Virus record (IMG/VR): IMGVR_UViG_3300042876_000278
Coordinates: 1-45,417 of that record
DNA from: a virus
Strand: one strand, 5' to 3'
DNA length: 45,417 nucleotides
Shown here: positions 21,035 through 28,815 of the stretch, piece after piece
Numbering within the stretch: position 1 is the stretch's first letter
Layout of the letters: every line of letters starts with the position of its first letter
Translations under genes and position numbers: made by a program
Notes under the pieces: model-generated
What the model was told of the DNA's origin: nothing
The model's database searches: none
Seen by the model: the letters and a program-made list of their open reading frames with translations, nothing else

Positions 21035-21798
21035 AACTCGCGGCAATATATAACGCTTGGGGCGACTGCCAGGACCTTCTCCGGAAGTCCATTGTGAACA
21101 TTTGCCCGGTGGTTGACCTGGTGATCGTCATTTACTCCACCCGCAGCAATCGGGGCGAGGAAATGGAGTTTTTACAGGAAGTCAATGATCCAAAGGTGGT
21201 CTATGTGAACGTGGAGCCTATCCGCCACTTCTCCCCGGCGCAGAATGAAACCATGAAGCGCAACGCCGGCCTTGATTACGCGCGCGCAAACCTTTGCACC
21301 CACTTCCTGGTCATGGATTCCGATGAGTTCTACCTGTGCGCCGACGTTGAACTGGAGAAGCAGCGCATTGAACGCGAAAACCTGAACGGATTGGTTTGCG
21401 GGCTACGGGTCTACGTCAAAAAGCCGACCCTATGGTGCGAAGATCATACCCTTGTGCCGTTCATCCAGAAATTGACCCCGGAGGTGAGCCTTGGCGATTA
21501 TCGTCATTATCCATTCACATACGATAAAGACCGCCGGTGTCACATAGACCCCACTCGTCGCCCGTCACACGTTAGCCGGATCGGTTGGAGTGATGTAGTA
21601 ATGCACCATTTTTCCTATGTTCGCAAGGATATGGATTTGAAGATAAGAAATTCAACGGCCAACCTGGAACGCTCGCGCGATGTGATTGCCAAGGAAATGA
21701 TAGAAGCCCGTCCGGGGTGGATGTCGTTATTGTATCACCGGGAACTGAAGGAGTGCGAAGATATTTTCAAAATCAAAGGGGCCGGTCCACCCAATTGA
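21031..21798 (+). CDS. Glycosyltransferase-like protein with DSD motif, 255 aa; last island gene
   Basis: TTG start in a TTGA overlap (TTG codon directly followed by AAA CTC). Reads KLAAIYNAWGDCQDLLRKSI; NETMKRNAGLDYARANLCTH then FLVMDSDEFY at about 93-101 gives the D-x-D with a following Glu/Phe/Tyr, as in GT2-like 'hflv.DaDEf' proteins. VVMHHFSYVRKDMDLKIRNS is another shared block. The gene ends inside the GC-rich hairpin that closes the island. Confidence 0.7.
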   Translation: MKLAAIYNAWGDCQDLLRKSIVNICPVVDLVIVIYSTRSNRGEEMEFLQEVNDPKVVYVNVEPIRHFSPAQNETMKRNAGLDYARANLCTHFLVMDSDEFYLCADVELEKQRIERENLNGLVCGLRVYVKKPTLWCEDHTLVPFIQKLTPEVSLGDYRHYPFTYDKDRRCHIDPTRRPSHVSRIGWSDVVMHHFSYVRKDMDLKIRNSTANLERSRDVIAKEMIEARPGWMSLLYHRELKECEDIFKIKGAGPPN

Positions 21799-21808
21799 AA
21801 CCGGCCCC
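21778..21808 (+). terminator. GC-rich hairpin after the glycan island
   Basis: GGGGCCGGT (21778-21786) pairs perfectly with ACCGGCCCC (21800-21808) across a 13-base loop. The stem begins inside the last island gene and is followed by two GTTAACC repeats rather than a T-run. It could terminate or attenuate transcription before the tail genes, or protect the 3' end of the island mRNA. Confidence 0.6.
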
Positions 21809-21831
21809 CCGTTAACCGTTAACCATCCTTA

Positions 21832-22458
21832 ATGGAAGCGCAAAGCAAAGATATGAAAAACCCCACAAAAAAGCCAAAAAAGGTAATTTCCGACAAGGTA
21901 ATGAACCTTTACCACCCCAAAATTGCCAAGGACATCGAGTTTGCATTCGAGGCCGGCGGGGTGAAATACTACTGTTTCCGGGCCGATTCCGACGTTCGCT
22001 ACGGTAGGTATATCGTTTTGCAGGCTTTCCTCCAGGAGTACCACCTGCGCGTCGATTTGGACACGCTCAGGGCCAATATCAAGAAAATCAAAGGCTGGCT
22101 GAACCCCCCGGTCAACAAGGACGGGCAGGGCACCTTGCAGCTTGGGAAAGCCCTGGAATTGCTCGAAATCATGGAACAGAGGGCAAATATCGCTTTTGAG
22201 CCGGATACCGTGTACCGCCTGGCGTCGGTCCTGTACTTCGACGATACCGAGATTTTGAGCGGCTACGACAAGAAATACAACGAGGAGAAGATCGCCCGGT
22301 GGAAAGAAACCGAGACAGTAGATTTTTTTTTTCACAAACTGTTCAGAGAATCAACTCGCTTGATGGTTACATCCAGAGAAGATTTACTAAATTATTTGCG
22401 CCTCGTTCCCGCTCTAACAAAAGGGTGGAATACGATGGAAGGCATCCTCTCGCAGTGA
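21832..22458 (+). CDS. Tail assembly chaperone, first frame (gpG-like)
   Basis: 208 residues, helical and charged; the first gene after the island and two genes upstream of the tape measure protein, the usual place of gpG-type chaperones. The sequence contains no catalytic motif. It reaches a 10-T run at residues 164-167 (D-F-F-F), where a -1 shift would join it to a second open frame ending at 22607. This is the same gene architecture as lambda G/GT. A start at 21853 (MKNPTKKP) is also possible. Confidence 0.65.
   Translation: MEAQSKDMKNPTKKPKKVISDKVMNLYHPKIAKDIEFAFEAGGVKYYCFRADSDVRYGRYIVLQAFLQEYHLRVDLDTLRANIKKIKGWLNPPVNKDGQGTLQLGKALELLEIMEQRANIAFEPDTVYRLASVLYFDDTEILSGYDKKYNEEKIARWKETETVDFFFHKLFRESTRLMVTSREDLLNYLRLVPALTKGWNTMEGILSQ
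22323..22332 (+). promoter_or_regulatory. Candidate -1 programmed ribosomal frameshift site (T10)
   Basis: Ten consecutive T residues provide a slippery T-TTT-TTT. Slipping -1 leaves the 21832 frame and enters the open frame that continues to 22607, making a product of about 258 residues. Chaperone pairs in siphoviruses are classically expressed by such a shift. Confidence 0.6.
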
Positions 22459-22607
22459 TGCAGGACTACCTGGATGGGAGGTATGAGGAAGTCAAAATTC
22501 TCGCTAACTTTGACGTTGAAAAGGAACCCGCCTTTTACGAGATGTCCGTCTACGAGTTCTACTTCCATCTCTGGGTAAAGTCCAACAATGGCGAAAAAAA
22601 TAGTTAA
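22458..22607 (+). CDS. Tail assembly chaperone, second frame (T-like), also startable alone
   Basis: From the ATG at 22458 (TGATG overlap with the stop of the first chaperone): MQDYLDGRYEEVKILANFDV and FYEMSVYEFYFHLWVKSNNG. This is a short helical domain that overlaps the tape measure start by 20 bases. Its frame is open back through the 10-T run, so it may be made mainly as a -1 fusion to the upstream protein. Position and size match the second chaperone of siphoviral tail modules. Confidence 0.55.
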   Translation: MQDYLDGRYEEVKILANFDVEKEPAFYEMSVYEFYFHLWVKSNNGEKNS

Positions 22608-24699
22608 TGTCGTCTACAAGGTAGACTCCAAAGAACTCGACGCGGTAAAAAAGTCCCTTCAATCAAATCAGCAGGAGGCCAAGAAGTTCGACGACTCCCT
22701 CAAAAAGGTTGACAAGACGGCCAAGGACACCGGGAAGGATATGCAAAAGTCCTTCCTTGATTTCAAAAACATCCTGGCCACCATTTCCTTTGTCGGTATC
22801 CTGTCGGGGCTGACTTCGCTGGGCAAGAAAATATTCGATCTTGGCGTTCAGCAGGAGCAGTTGAACATCGCATTCACCACCTTCCTCGGATCGGCTGAGA
22901 AGGCCAAGAAACTGATGGCCGAACTCACCAAGTTTTCCATCATTACCCCCTTCACACCGGAGCAGGTCAACAAAGCGGCCAAGACGCTCCTGGCTTTTGG
23001 CACCCAGGCAAAGGACATCATCCCGACGTTGAAAATGATCGGCGACGTATCGGCGGGAACCGGGAAGGACCTTGCAGAAATGGCGGTGATCTTCGGGCAG
23101 ATTCAATCCACAGGGAGGCTCATGGGTCAGGACCTGCTCCAACTCATTAACGCCGGATTTAACCCCTTGCAGATCATTTCAGAGAAAACCGGCAAGAGCG
23201 TCAAGGTATTGAAGGAGGAAATGGAAAAAGGCCTGATTTCTTTCGACATGGTGAAACAGGCTTTTAAAGACGCTACTTCCGAAGGTGGGCTGTTCTTCAA
23301 TCTCATGGAGAAACAGAGTCAATCAGTTGGGGGTAAAATTTCCACCATTGCCGGAAATCTTGACGAGGTGATGAAGGCCATTTTCGCATCAAATACCGGC
23401 ATCATCAAGGACTTTGTCGATATACTGGAAGATGCAACGGAGGGCCTTTTGTTCTTCTTTGAAACGGCAGATCAAAAGCAAACCAAATACGAGCAGTCAG
23501 TCATTGAGCGATTTGAGGCTTCCGGTCTTTCAATAGAAAAGGAAATAGAAATACAGGAGGGAAGGATTAAGCAAAGGCAGGCCGAAATTGAAAGCTATCT
23601 TGATATGGTCAAGAAGTTCGGCGAATCGGCTGGCGTAACCCCTGACATGATAAGCGCGCGCGAACAAGAAATACTTGTCATCAAGCGCGAACTTGCCGTA
23701 ATCGAAAAACTCAGGAAAGAAAAAAATCAAGAGGCCGAAGACGCAAGAAAAAATGCGCCGCCTCCGATGAAAATAACCCCATCGGAAGACAAAGACCTTT
23801 CATTCTGGAAGCCAATCAGCGACGATGCTGTTTTGGAGGCACAAGATACGCTATACGATTACAAGGACCTTCTTGCGGATTTCAATAAAGACATTACTCA
23901 GCAACTCAAGGATCAATACAAGACAGAGGAGGAACTTCGCAAGGAAGCCACCGACAAGGCGGTCAAGGACGAAGCCGACAAGCAGCAGAAAATAAAGGAC
24001 ATCAAGCAGCAGGCTTTCAACTTTGGTATTGACCTTTTGGGCGGTATTCTCATGGCGTCCTTGCAGTCCAATAATACCGAGATGCAGGCCATTGACGAGA
24101 GGTACGCCCGCGAAATCGAACTGGCAGGCAACAACGAGCAGGCCAAGAAGTCCCTTGAAAAGCGGCGCGAACAGGAACGTAAGGAGGCATTGAAGCGGCA
24201 GGAACAGGAGGAGCGTAACCACCGGGTAAAGGTAATCCTTGCTGAGGCTTTGGTCAATTCAGTAAAGGCTTTAGGTCTTCCACCTATCCCCGGTGCGAAC
24301 TTCATCGCGGCGGCTCAGGCATTGGCCTACGGGGCCTTGCAGGCTGGACTTGTGGGCAAATATAAGGACGGAGGATGGATTTCAGGGCCGGGAACACCTA
24401 CCAGCGACTCGGTGCCGATCCTTGCCTCCCGTGACGAGTTCATGGTCAACGCGGCGGCGGCGGCTCAGTCCCCGAACCTTTTGGAGGCCATCAACGACCG
24501 CAAGATCAACGACAACATCCTTCGGGCGGTAGCTTCAACCGGAGGCCGTCAGGTCAATATCCTGGACGACTCGCGCATCGTTAAGGCCATACAGGAAAAC
24601 CGGGTCGATTACATCAATCACGGCTATACGCTCATGAAGGTTCAAAAGTCGGGCGAGAATTTCAAGCGCATGATTCGGTCTAAAATTCAGGGCTACTAA
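22588..24699 (+). CDS. Tail tape measure protein
   Basis: 703 residues. N-terminal helical region with KIVNVVYKVDSKELDAVKKS and a hydrophobic stretch near 65-88 (ILATISFVGILSGLTSLGKK). A tape-measure N-domain follows (LNIAFTTFLGSAEKAKKLMA, then TPEQVNKAAKTLLAFGTQAK). Middle region of long charged coiled coil (about 330-560, E/K/R/Q-rich), then FIAAAQALAYGALQAGLVGK before a Gly-rich end (GGWISGPGTPTSDSVPILAS) common in these proteins. Tail length scales with this protein; 703 residues would suggest roughly 100 nm by the usual rule. It follows the chaperones as expected. Confidence 0.9.
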   Translation: MAKKIVNVVYKVDSKELDAVKKSLQSNQQEAKKFDDSLKKVDKTAKDTGKDMQKSFLDFKNILATISFVGILSGLTSLGKKIFDLGVQQEQLNIAFTTFLGSAEKAKKLMAELTKFSIITPFTPEQVNKAAKTLLAFGTQAKDIIPTLKMIGDVSAGTGKDLAEMAVIFGQIQSTGRLMGQDLLQLINAGFNPLQIISEKTGKSVKVLKEEMEKGLISFDMVKQAFKDATSEGGLFFNLMEKQSQSVGGKISTIAGNLDEVMKAIFASNTGIIKDFVDILEDATEGLLFFFETADQKQTKYEQSVIERFEASGLSIEKEIEIQEGRIKQRQAEIESYLDMVKKFGESAGVTPDMISAREQEILVIKRELAVIEKLRKEKNQEAEDARKNAPPPMKITPSEDKDLSFWKPISDDAVLEAQDTLYDYKDLLADFNKDITQQLKDQYKTEEELRKEATDKAVKDEADKQQKIKDIKQQAFNFGIDLLGGILMASLQSNNTEMQAIDERYAREIELAGNNEQAKKSLEKRREQERKEALKRQEQEERNHRVKVILAEALVNSVKALGLPPIPGANFIAAAQALAYGALQAGLVGKYKDGGWISGPGTPTSDSVPILASRDEFMVNAAAAAQSPNLLEAINDRKINDNILRAVASTGGRQVNILDDSRIVKAIQENRVDYINHGYTLMKVQKSGENFKRMIRSKIQGY

Positions 24700-26895
24700 A
24701 TGGGCTTCCCGTTATTTCGTTTCACCCTCAACAACTCCATTGCCGGGAGTTTGCAGATTTCCGAACCTGGCGGATGGGACGAGGCCGTATTGAAACTTGA
24801 ACGCAATCAGGAATTTCATTCTTTGGTTGAGTTCTACGATCAGCCGCTCACCTTCTACGGGCAGAGTTCCAACGGAAACGGGGGATTGGATTACATCCGC
24901 GAGATTGAACGCAGCCAGGGTCCGGATGCTCAGATTACTATTTTGATTGAAATCAGCCAGGATGAAGGAGTGACGTATGAAACGGTATTCGACGGGCTGA
25001 TTGATATCACATCGTGCAAAGAAGTTGATTTCTACAAGGCCGAGTATGGTATAATCCGGAATGACTTCTGGCAGAAGTTTATCAACCGGAAAAGTACGCC
25101 GGTGAATATGGGGGCCAGTACTGACGTAGATGGTAATGCGATAACGAGTATTTTGCCATCAACGCTGACGCTCACAAGTCAGAAGATCAGACAAACATTT
25201 GAGAGGAGACAGGAATCAACCTTTCCTGATAACATTTCAAGTGTATCATTTGGTACAACAAATTACCTGATTTGGGGTAACACAAATCCTGTAATTGATG
25301 AGATCACACAGCGCGTTGAGTATGGCACTCAAGTAAGTTCAGAGCTTCCGACAACGGCAGAAAAGTACCTTTGGAAATTTGATTATGCGGGTGACTACGC
25401 CATTGACCTTAACATCAAATACTATATTGGATTTGGGGCATCACGCACCTATGATCTTCGCTGGTATTATGCTTACAAGGTCGGTGGAGTTTTGACAGGA
25501 CTTACACAGATTGGAGCGACTATTTCAGGAACGGCCATTGACGTTACCTGGTCGGCAGGCTCACCTCATACGCTTTCAACAACACTCACATTTTCAGAGG
25601 GAGGGGCCGAACTATACATTTATGGCACACTGGTACTTTCTTCGGCAAGTACTGGCGGGAGTTATTTCCCTGATTTTGATAACGATCCTGGCGCACCGTT
25701 TGATCCGGTTTACACAACACTGACAATTGATGCAGATACTACCTATCCAAATACCACGGCCAACGCCTACCAGGTATTGAACGCCGCGCGGTCCATTGCC
25801 TCAAAGATTACCGGAAGCTATCCATGTATTCAATCAGATTACCTGCTTTCGGCTTCCGGATGCGGTCACAATTACGCGGTAACTAAGGGCCTTTACGTTC
25901 GTGGTTACAATACGACGGATAAACCTTTCTACATGAGTTTCGACGATTGGTGGAAAGGATTCAATCCGATTTTATGCCTTGGCCTTGGATACGTGAACGG
26001 GGCCGATGAAATCGAAATCGAGCCGCGTAGTGAGTTTTACGATCCCGTGCCGGTTCTGAACCTGGACTATGTCAACAACATCGAACGAAGCTGGGACACC
26101 CGACTTGTTTTCAAGACGGTGGAGGTTGGTTATGAAAAATGGTCGGCTGAATCAGGATCAGGTATTGACGATCCACAGACAAAGCACACGTACAATACAC
26201 GGTTTAAAACAGTCGGGGAGGATATCAAGATGCTTTCCAAATTCTACGCTGCTTCACTTGGAATTGAGCAGACACGCCGCAATCGTGTTGAGTTTGGCAA
26301 AGATTGGCGGCTTGATGAGGACTTAATGGTGATCGCTTTGCAGAGGGCGGATAACTCACTGCCGGAACTTGGAAACGGCCCATACACCGGCGGAATTACC
26401 GATCTGCTCAATTTTGCTACCCGCTACAATGTACGGATCACCCCGGCCAGGAACCTGATCCGTTGGCGGGATTTCTTATCTGGGTGCCTGAAATGGTATT
26501 ATGACGCTGACGGCCTTGGGACCAGGCTTGGCTTCCAGTTTGCAAGCGGAGAGGGTAACGTAGAAACGTCCAGCACCCTGGCAAGTACCGATTGCGAATA
26601 TGACGACTACGCCTGGGATGCCCCGACTTTATCACTTTACGGGCTTCATTCGGTCACGGAAAATTCCAATATCACACCGAGCGAAAACTACCTTTTCGTC
26701 CCGATCCTATACGAGTTTGAACACCCGTTAACCTGGGAGGAGTACAAAGCAATCCAGGCATACCGGAAGAAGGCAATCGGTGTATCGCGGACTAATTCAG
26801 GCCATGCGCCGTGTTTTATTATGAACCTTGAATATCAGATTACCAAAGGAAAGGCTAAATTTACAGTACTTTTAGGGCAATCTGAGCCAATATGA
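24700..26895 (+). CDS. Tail protein, likely distal-tail/baseplate component, 731 aa
   Basis: Immediately follows the tape measure gene, where siphoviruses encode distal tail (Dit) and hub proteins. N-terminal: FPLFRFTLNNSIAGSLQISE and GGWDEAVLKLERNQEFHSLV, then YDQPLTFYGQSSNG. This is the 'wd....l.rd..y.gv..ef' pattern seen in Bacteroidetes phage tail proteins. The middle (about 160-370) is Ser/Thr-rich and beta-sheet-like with lower GC than its flanks, probably a carbohydrate-binding insertion. No enzyme motif visible. Confidence 0.65.
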   Translation: MGFPLFRFTLNNSIAGSLQISEPGGWDEAVLKLERNQEFHSLVEFYDQPLTFYGQSSNGNGGLDYIREIERSQGPDAQITILIEISQDEGVTYETVFDGLIDITSCKEVDFYKAEYGIIRNDFWQKFINRKSTPVNMGASTDVDGNAITSILPSTLTLTSQKIRQTFERRQESTFPDNISSVSFGTTNYLIWGNTNPVIDEITQRVEYGTQVSSELPTTAEKYLWKFDYAGDYAIDLNIKYYIGFGASRTYDLRWYYAYKVGGVLTGLTQIGATISGTAIDVTWSAGSPHTLSTTLTFSEGGAELYIYGTLVLSSASTGGSYFPDFDNDPGAPFDPVYTTLTIDADTTYPNTTANAYQVLNAARSIASKITGSYPCIQSDYLLSASGCGHNYAVTKGLYVRGYNTTDKPFYMSFDDWWKGFNPILCLGLGYVNGADEIEIEPRSEFYDPVPVLNLDYVNNIERSWDTRLVFKTVEVGYEKWSAESGSGIDDPQTKHTYNTRFKTVGEDIKMLSKFYAASLGIEQTRRNRVEFGKDWRLDEDLMVIALQRADNSLPELGNGPYTGGITDLLNFATRYNVRITPARNLIRWRDFLSGCLKWYYDADGLGTRLGFQFASGEGNVETSSTLASTDCEYDDYAWDAPTLSLYGLHSVTENSNITPSENYLFVPILYEFEHPLTWEEYKAIQAYRKKAIGVSRTNSGHAPCFIMNLEYQITKGKAKFTVLLGQSEPI

Positions 26896-28169
26896 CCATA
26901 AGCGATTCAATACCGGTTCAGTTCTGGGACATTGACGAGGAAACCTTCAATGAAAAGGCCGTTTGCGGAATGGTGAAGCAGGACTGTTTTTGTCAGCCGT
27001 TCCAATGTTCAGACACAATAAAAATTCAATTCTACGACCCTAACCCTTTCCATTGGGGCCTTCATGTTTTTGATACAAGCGATCAACTCATCACTGAAAT
27101 AGATTTCGAGGAGATTGCCACCGGCTACTGGCAGACTGACGCGGCACTTGACGGTAGCCCATGCGATCAGAAGGTATATTTCAAGATTCAGAAATCCGAG
27201 GTTTTTTCGGATGGTACGTTTGATTTTGGTAATGGCTATTCTGTTATTACTACCGATGCCCAATTAGGAGATGCTTGGAGTATTGGTGGGGGTGTTTTTG
27301 GTGGCGGGCTTGGTACATGGAGTCATTCATCATACTTGGGTAATTTAGCCGCGTATGTCACATTAACCACTGCTCAATCGGCTAGTCCCAAAACAATTGC
27401 CCCATTGGTTCACAGATTTGAGCAAATACAATATGCTTTCAGAAACTTTTCGTATTCCTTTAGACAAGGGTCATGGTCAACCACATTTGGATCATGGACG
27501 GGAGGTACAATTGAGGCAGTTTACTACCTTGATGGGTCCGAGATTGGGACGCAAGTGATTGTTAGTAGCCTGAGTCAAAACACATCATATTCAGGAACTT
27601 TTAACACATCACTATCTGGATGGAATGCCATAGGCATAAGGATAAAATGGACCTCTTCTGGTTCGCCATTTCTTGGGACTAATGAAATGTATGTATTGAC
27701 TTTTGACATTAACGGATCATTAGGATCCGAATACGTTGCAAAATCAGACTGCATTGAATTGAGGGAAACGCAGGATTGTACCGTCCTGATCGAGTATGAA
27801 AACACCTCCAACTTTGATGGCGTTAACTACGAGGCCGGAAGCCCTGGCCCATCCTTTCAACTGCGTATCCCGGCAATGTTCTTCGAGGAGGAAAACCCAC
27901 AGGAACAGGAGGATTTGGAGCTTTCCAACGGGGTGATCGTTACCCTGCGGCAGTCGATTGTGGAGAAGCGGAAGATGGAAACCGGCTTCATGCCCAATTA
28001 TATGCACCGCAAACTGCAAAAGATACTCATGCACGACAGCGTCTACATCGATGGGGACTACTGGAAAAAGCGGGATTCCTACGATACCTCGCCGGTCAAA
28101 AAGTACAATCTAAAAACCGCTTCGGTGTTCCTTACAAAATATGACTCCGTTGAAAAGAATACGATTTAA
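26892..28169 (+). CDS. Tail/baseplate structural protein, 425 aa
   Basis: Begins MTISDSIPVQFWDIDEETFN with several cysteines (CGMVKQDCFCQPFQC) and IKIQFYDPNPFHWGLHVFDT, a pattern recurring in Bacteroidetes phage tail proteins: short beta repeats around 'W....D.L'. The middle part (about 110-280) is Ser/Gly/Thr-rich and AT-rich, resembling a lectin-like insert. The C-terminus (YMHRKLQKILMHDSVYIDGD) is common to this group. Structural role inferred from position and composition. Confidence 0.6.
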   Translation: MTISDSIPVQFWDIDEETFNEKAVCGMVKQDCFCQPFQCSDTIKIQFYDPNPFHWGLHVFDTSDQLITEIDFEEIATGYWQTDAALDGSPCDQKVYFKIQKSEVFSDGTFDFGNGYSVITTDAQLGDAWSIGGGVFGGGLGTWSHSSYLGNLAAYVTLTTAQSASPKTIAPLVHRFEQIQYAFRNFSYSFRQGSWSTTFGSWTGGTIEAVYYLDGSEIGTQVIVSSLSQNTSYSGTFNTSLSGWNAIGIRIKWTSSGSPFLGTNEMYVLTFDINGSLGSEYVAKSDCIELRETQDCTVLIEYENTSNFDGVNYEAGSPGPSFQLRIPAMFFEEENPQEQEDLELSNGVIVTLRQSIVEKRKMETGFMPNYMHRKLQKILMHDSVYIDGDYWKKRDSYDTSPVKKYNLKTASVFLTKYDSVEKNTI

Positions 28170-28182
28170 TGCTATAACTTTG
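28150..28182 (+). promoter_or_regulatory. Promoter for head/tail-tube genes, TTG-N22-TAACTTTG
   Basis: TAACTTTG (28175-28182) is an exact TAnnTTTG -7 match, with TTG at 28150-28152 at about the right distance. It lies just after the preceding stop and 68 bases before the next ATG. It would start a separate late transcript from the tube gene onward. Confidence 0.6.
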
Positions 28183-28187
28183 TCCTG

Positions 28188-28223
28188 AATCCGGCCCCGG
28201 ATTACCCGATGCCATCCCTGGCA
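28188..28223 (+). promoter_or_regulatory. Two adjacent short inverted repeats in the 5' leader
   Basis: AATCCGGCCCCGGATT (28188-28203) is a perfect 7-bp inverted repeat. TGCCATCCCTGGCA (28210-28223) is a 5-bp stem with a TCCC loop. Both lie in the leader between promoter and tube gene. They may stabilise the mRNA, terminate upstream transcription or act as an operator. Confidence 0.45.
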
Positions 28224-28250
28224 TAAGTCCCAATCTAAAAAAATTATTCA

Positions 28251-28781
28251 ATGAACATTTTTTGTGAACAAAACCAGTCTGACTATGTTCAGATGGATTG
28301 CGGGATCGACCAGGCGGGGATCGTGGCGGTCGGTTTCATCGACACAACGGTAACCACTCCCACCAAGGTGAACCTTGAATCGGAAGGATGGTACACCAAC
28401 CTGCTTAACCAAAGCCCTCCGCAGTTGTACGTGGCCACCAAGACGCGCGGCGAGTATCCCGGAGGTACCCCTACCGAGGAGGACGGTTTCGGCAAAGAGT
28501 CTACCCAGGTGACCGGCGCGGCCCACGAGGCAACGATCGAGTTTGAGGGTATCGACGACAACCGCCTCTTTGTCGAGGGCATCAACTCGAAGAAGTGGAA
28601 AATGGTGTTCATCACCAACGGCGGAAAAGGTATCTACATCGACGCCCCGGTGACCCCTTACGGGAAACTGAACGTCCCGCGTGGCATCACGACGGCGGCC
28701 TTCTGGATGATGACCCTAAAGTGGCAATCATTCGAGAATCCGGTAGTTTTTGACGCTCCTGATAACATCTTTGACGAATAG
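28251..28781 (+). CDS. Probable major tail tube protein, 176 aa
   Basis: 176 residues, acidic, beta-rich and without motifs. ITTAAFWMMTLKWQSFENPV lies near the C-terminus. A size of 150-200 residues, its own promoter and location among tail and head genes fit a tube protein. It precedes portal rather than the tape measure, which is an unusual order. A capsid decoration protein is the alternative. Alone in its leader it follows two short hairpins. Confidence 0.5.
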   Translation: MNIFCEQNQSDYVQMDCGIDQAGIVAVGFIDTTVTTPTKVNLESEGWYTNLLNQSPPQLYVATKTRGEYPGGTPTEEDGFGKESTQVTGAAHEATIEFEGIDDNRLFVEGINSKKWKMVFITNGGKGIYIDAPVTPYGKLNVPRGITTAAFWMMTLKWQSFENPVVFDAPDNIFDE

Positions 28782-28809
28782 GGGCGGGATTGAATCATAA
28801 ACCCTCCCC
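28781..28809 (+). promoter_or_regulatory. G-rich/C-rich hairpin before the portal gene
   Basis: GGGGCGGG (28781-28788) can pair with CCCTCCCC (28802-28809), with one C/T mismatch and a 13-base loop. It covers the stop of the tube gene and ends 6 bases before the portal ATG. Similar 13-base-loop hairpins occur at 21778-21808 and 36688-36714. Confidence 0.4.
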
Positions 28810-28815
28810 CGTTCT

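Noticed and set aside
12722-21798. Chromosomal capsule or O-antigen locus misassembled into a phage
   Set aside because: The island joins terminase at one side by 4-base gene overlaps, has the same overlap style and codon use as the flanking phage genes, and the genes are unusually short for chromosomal transferases. A chimera is not excluded but is unlikely.
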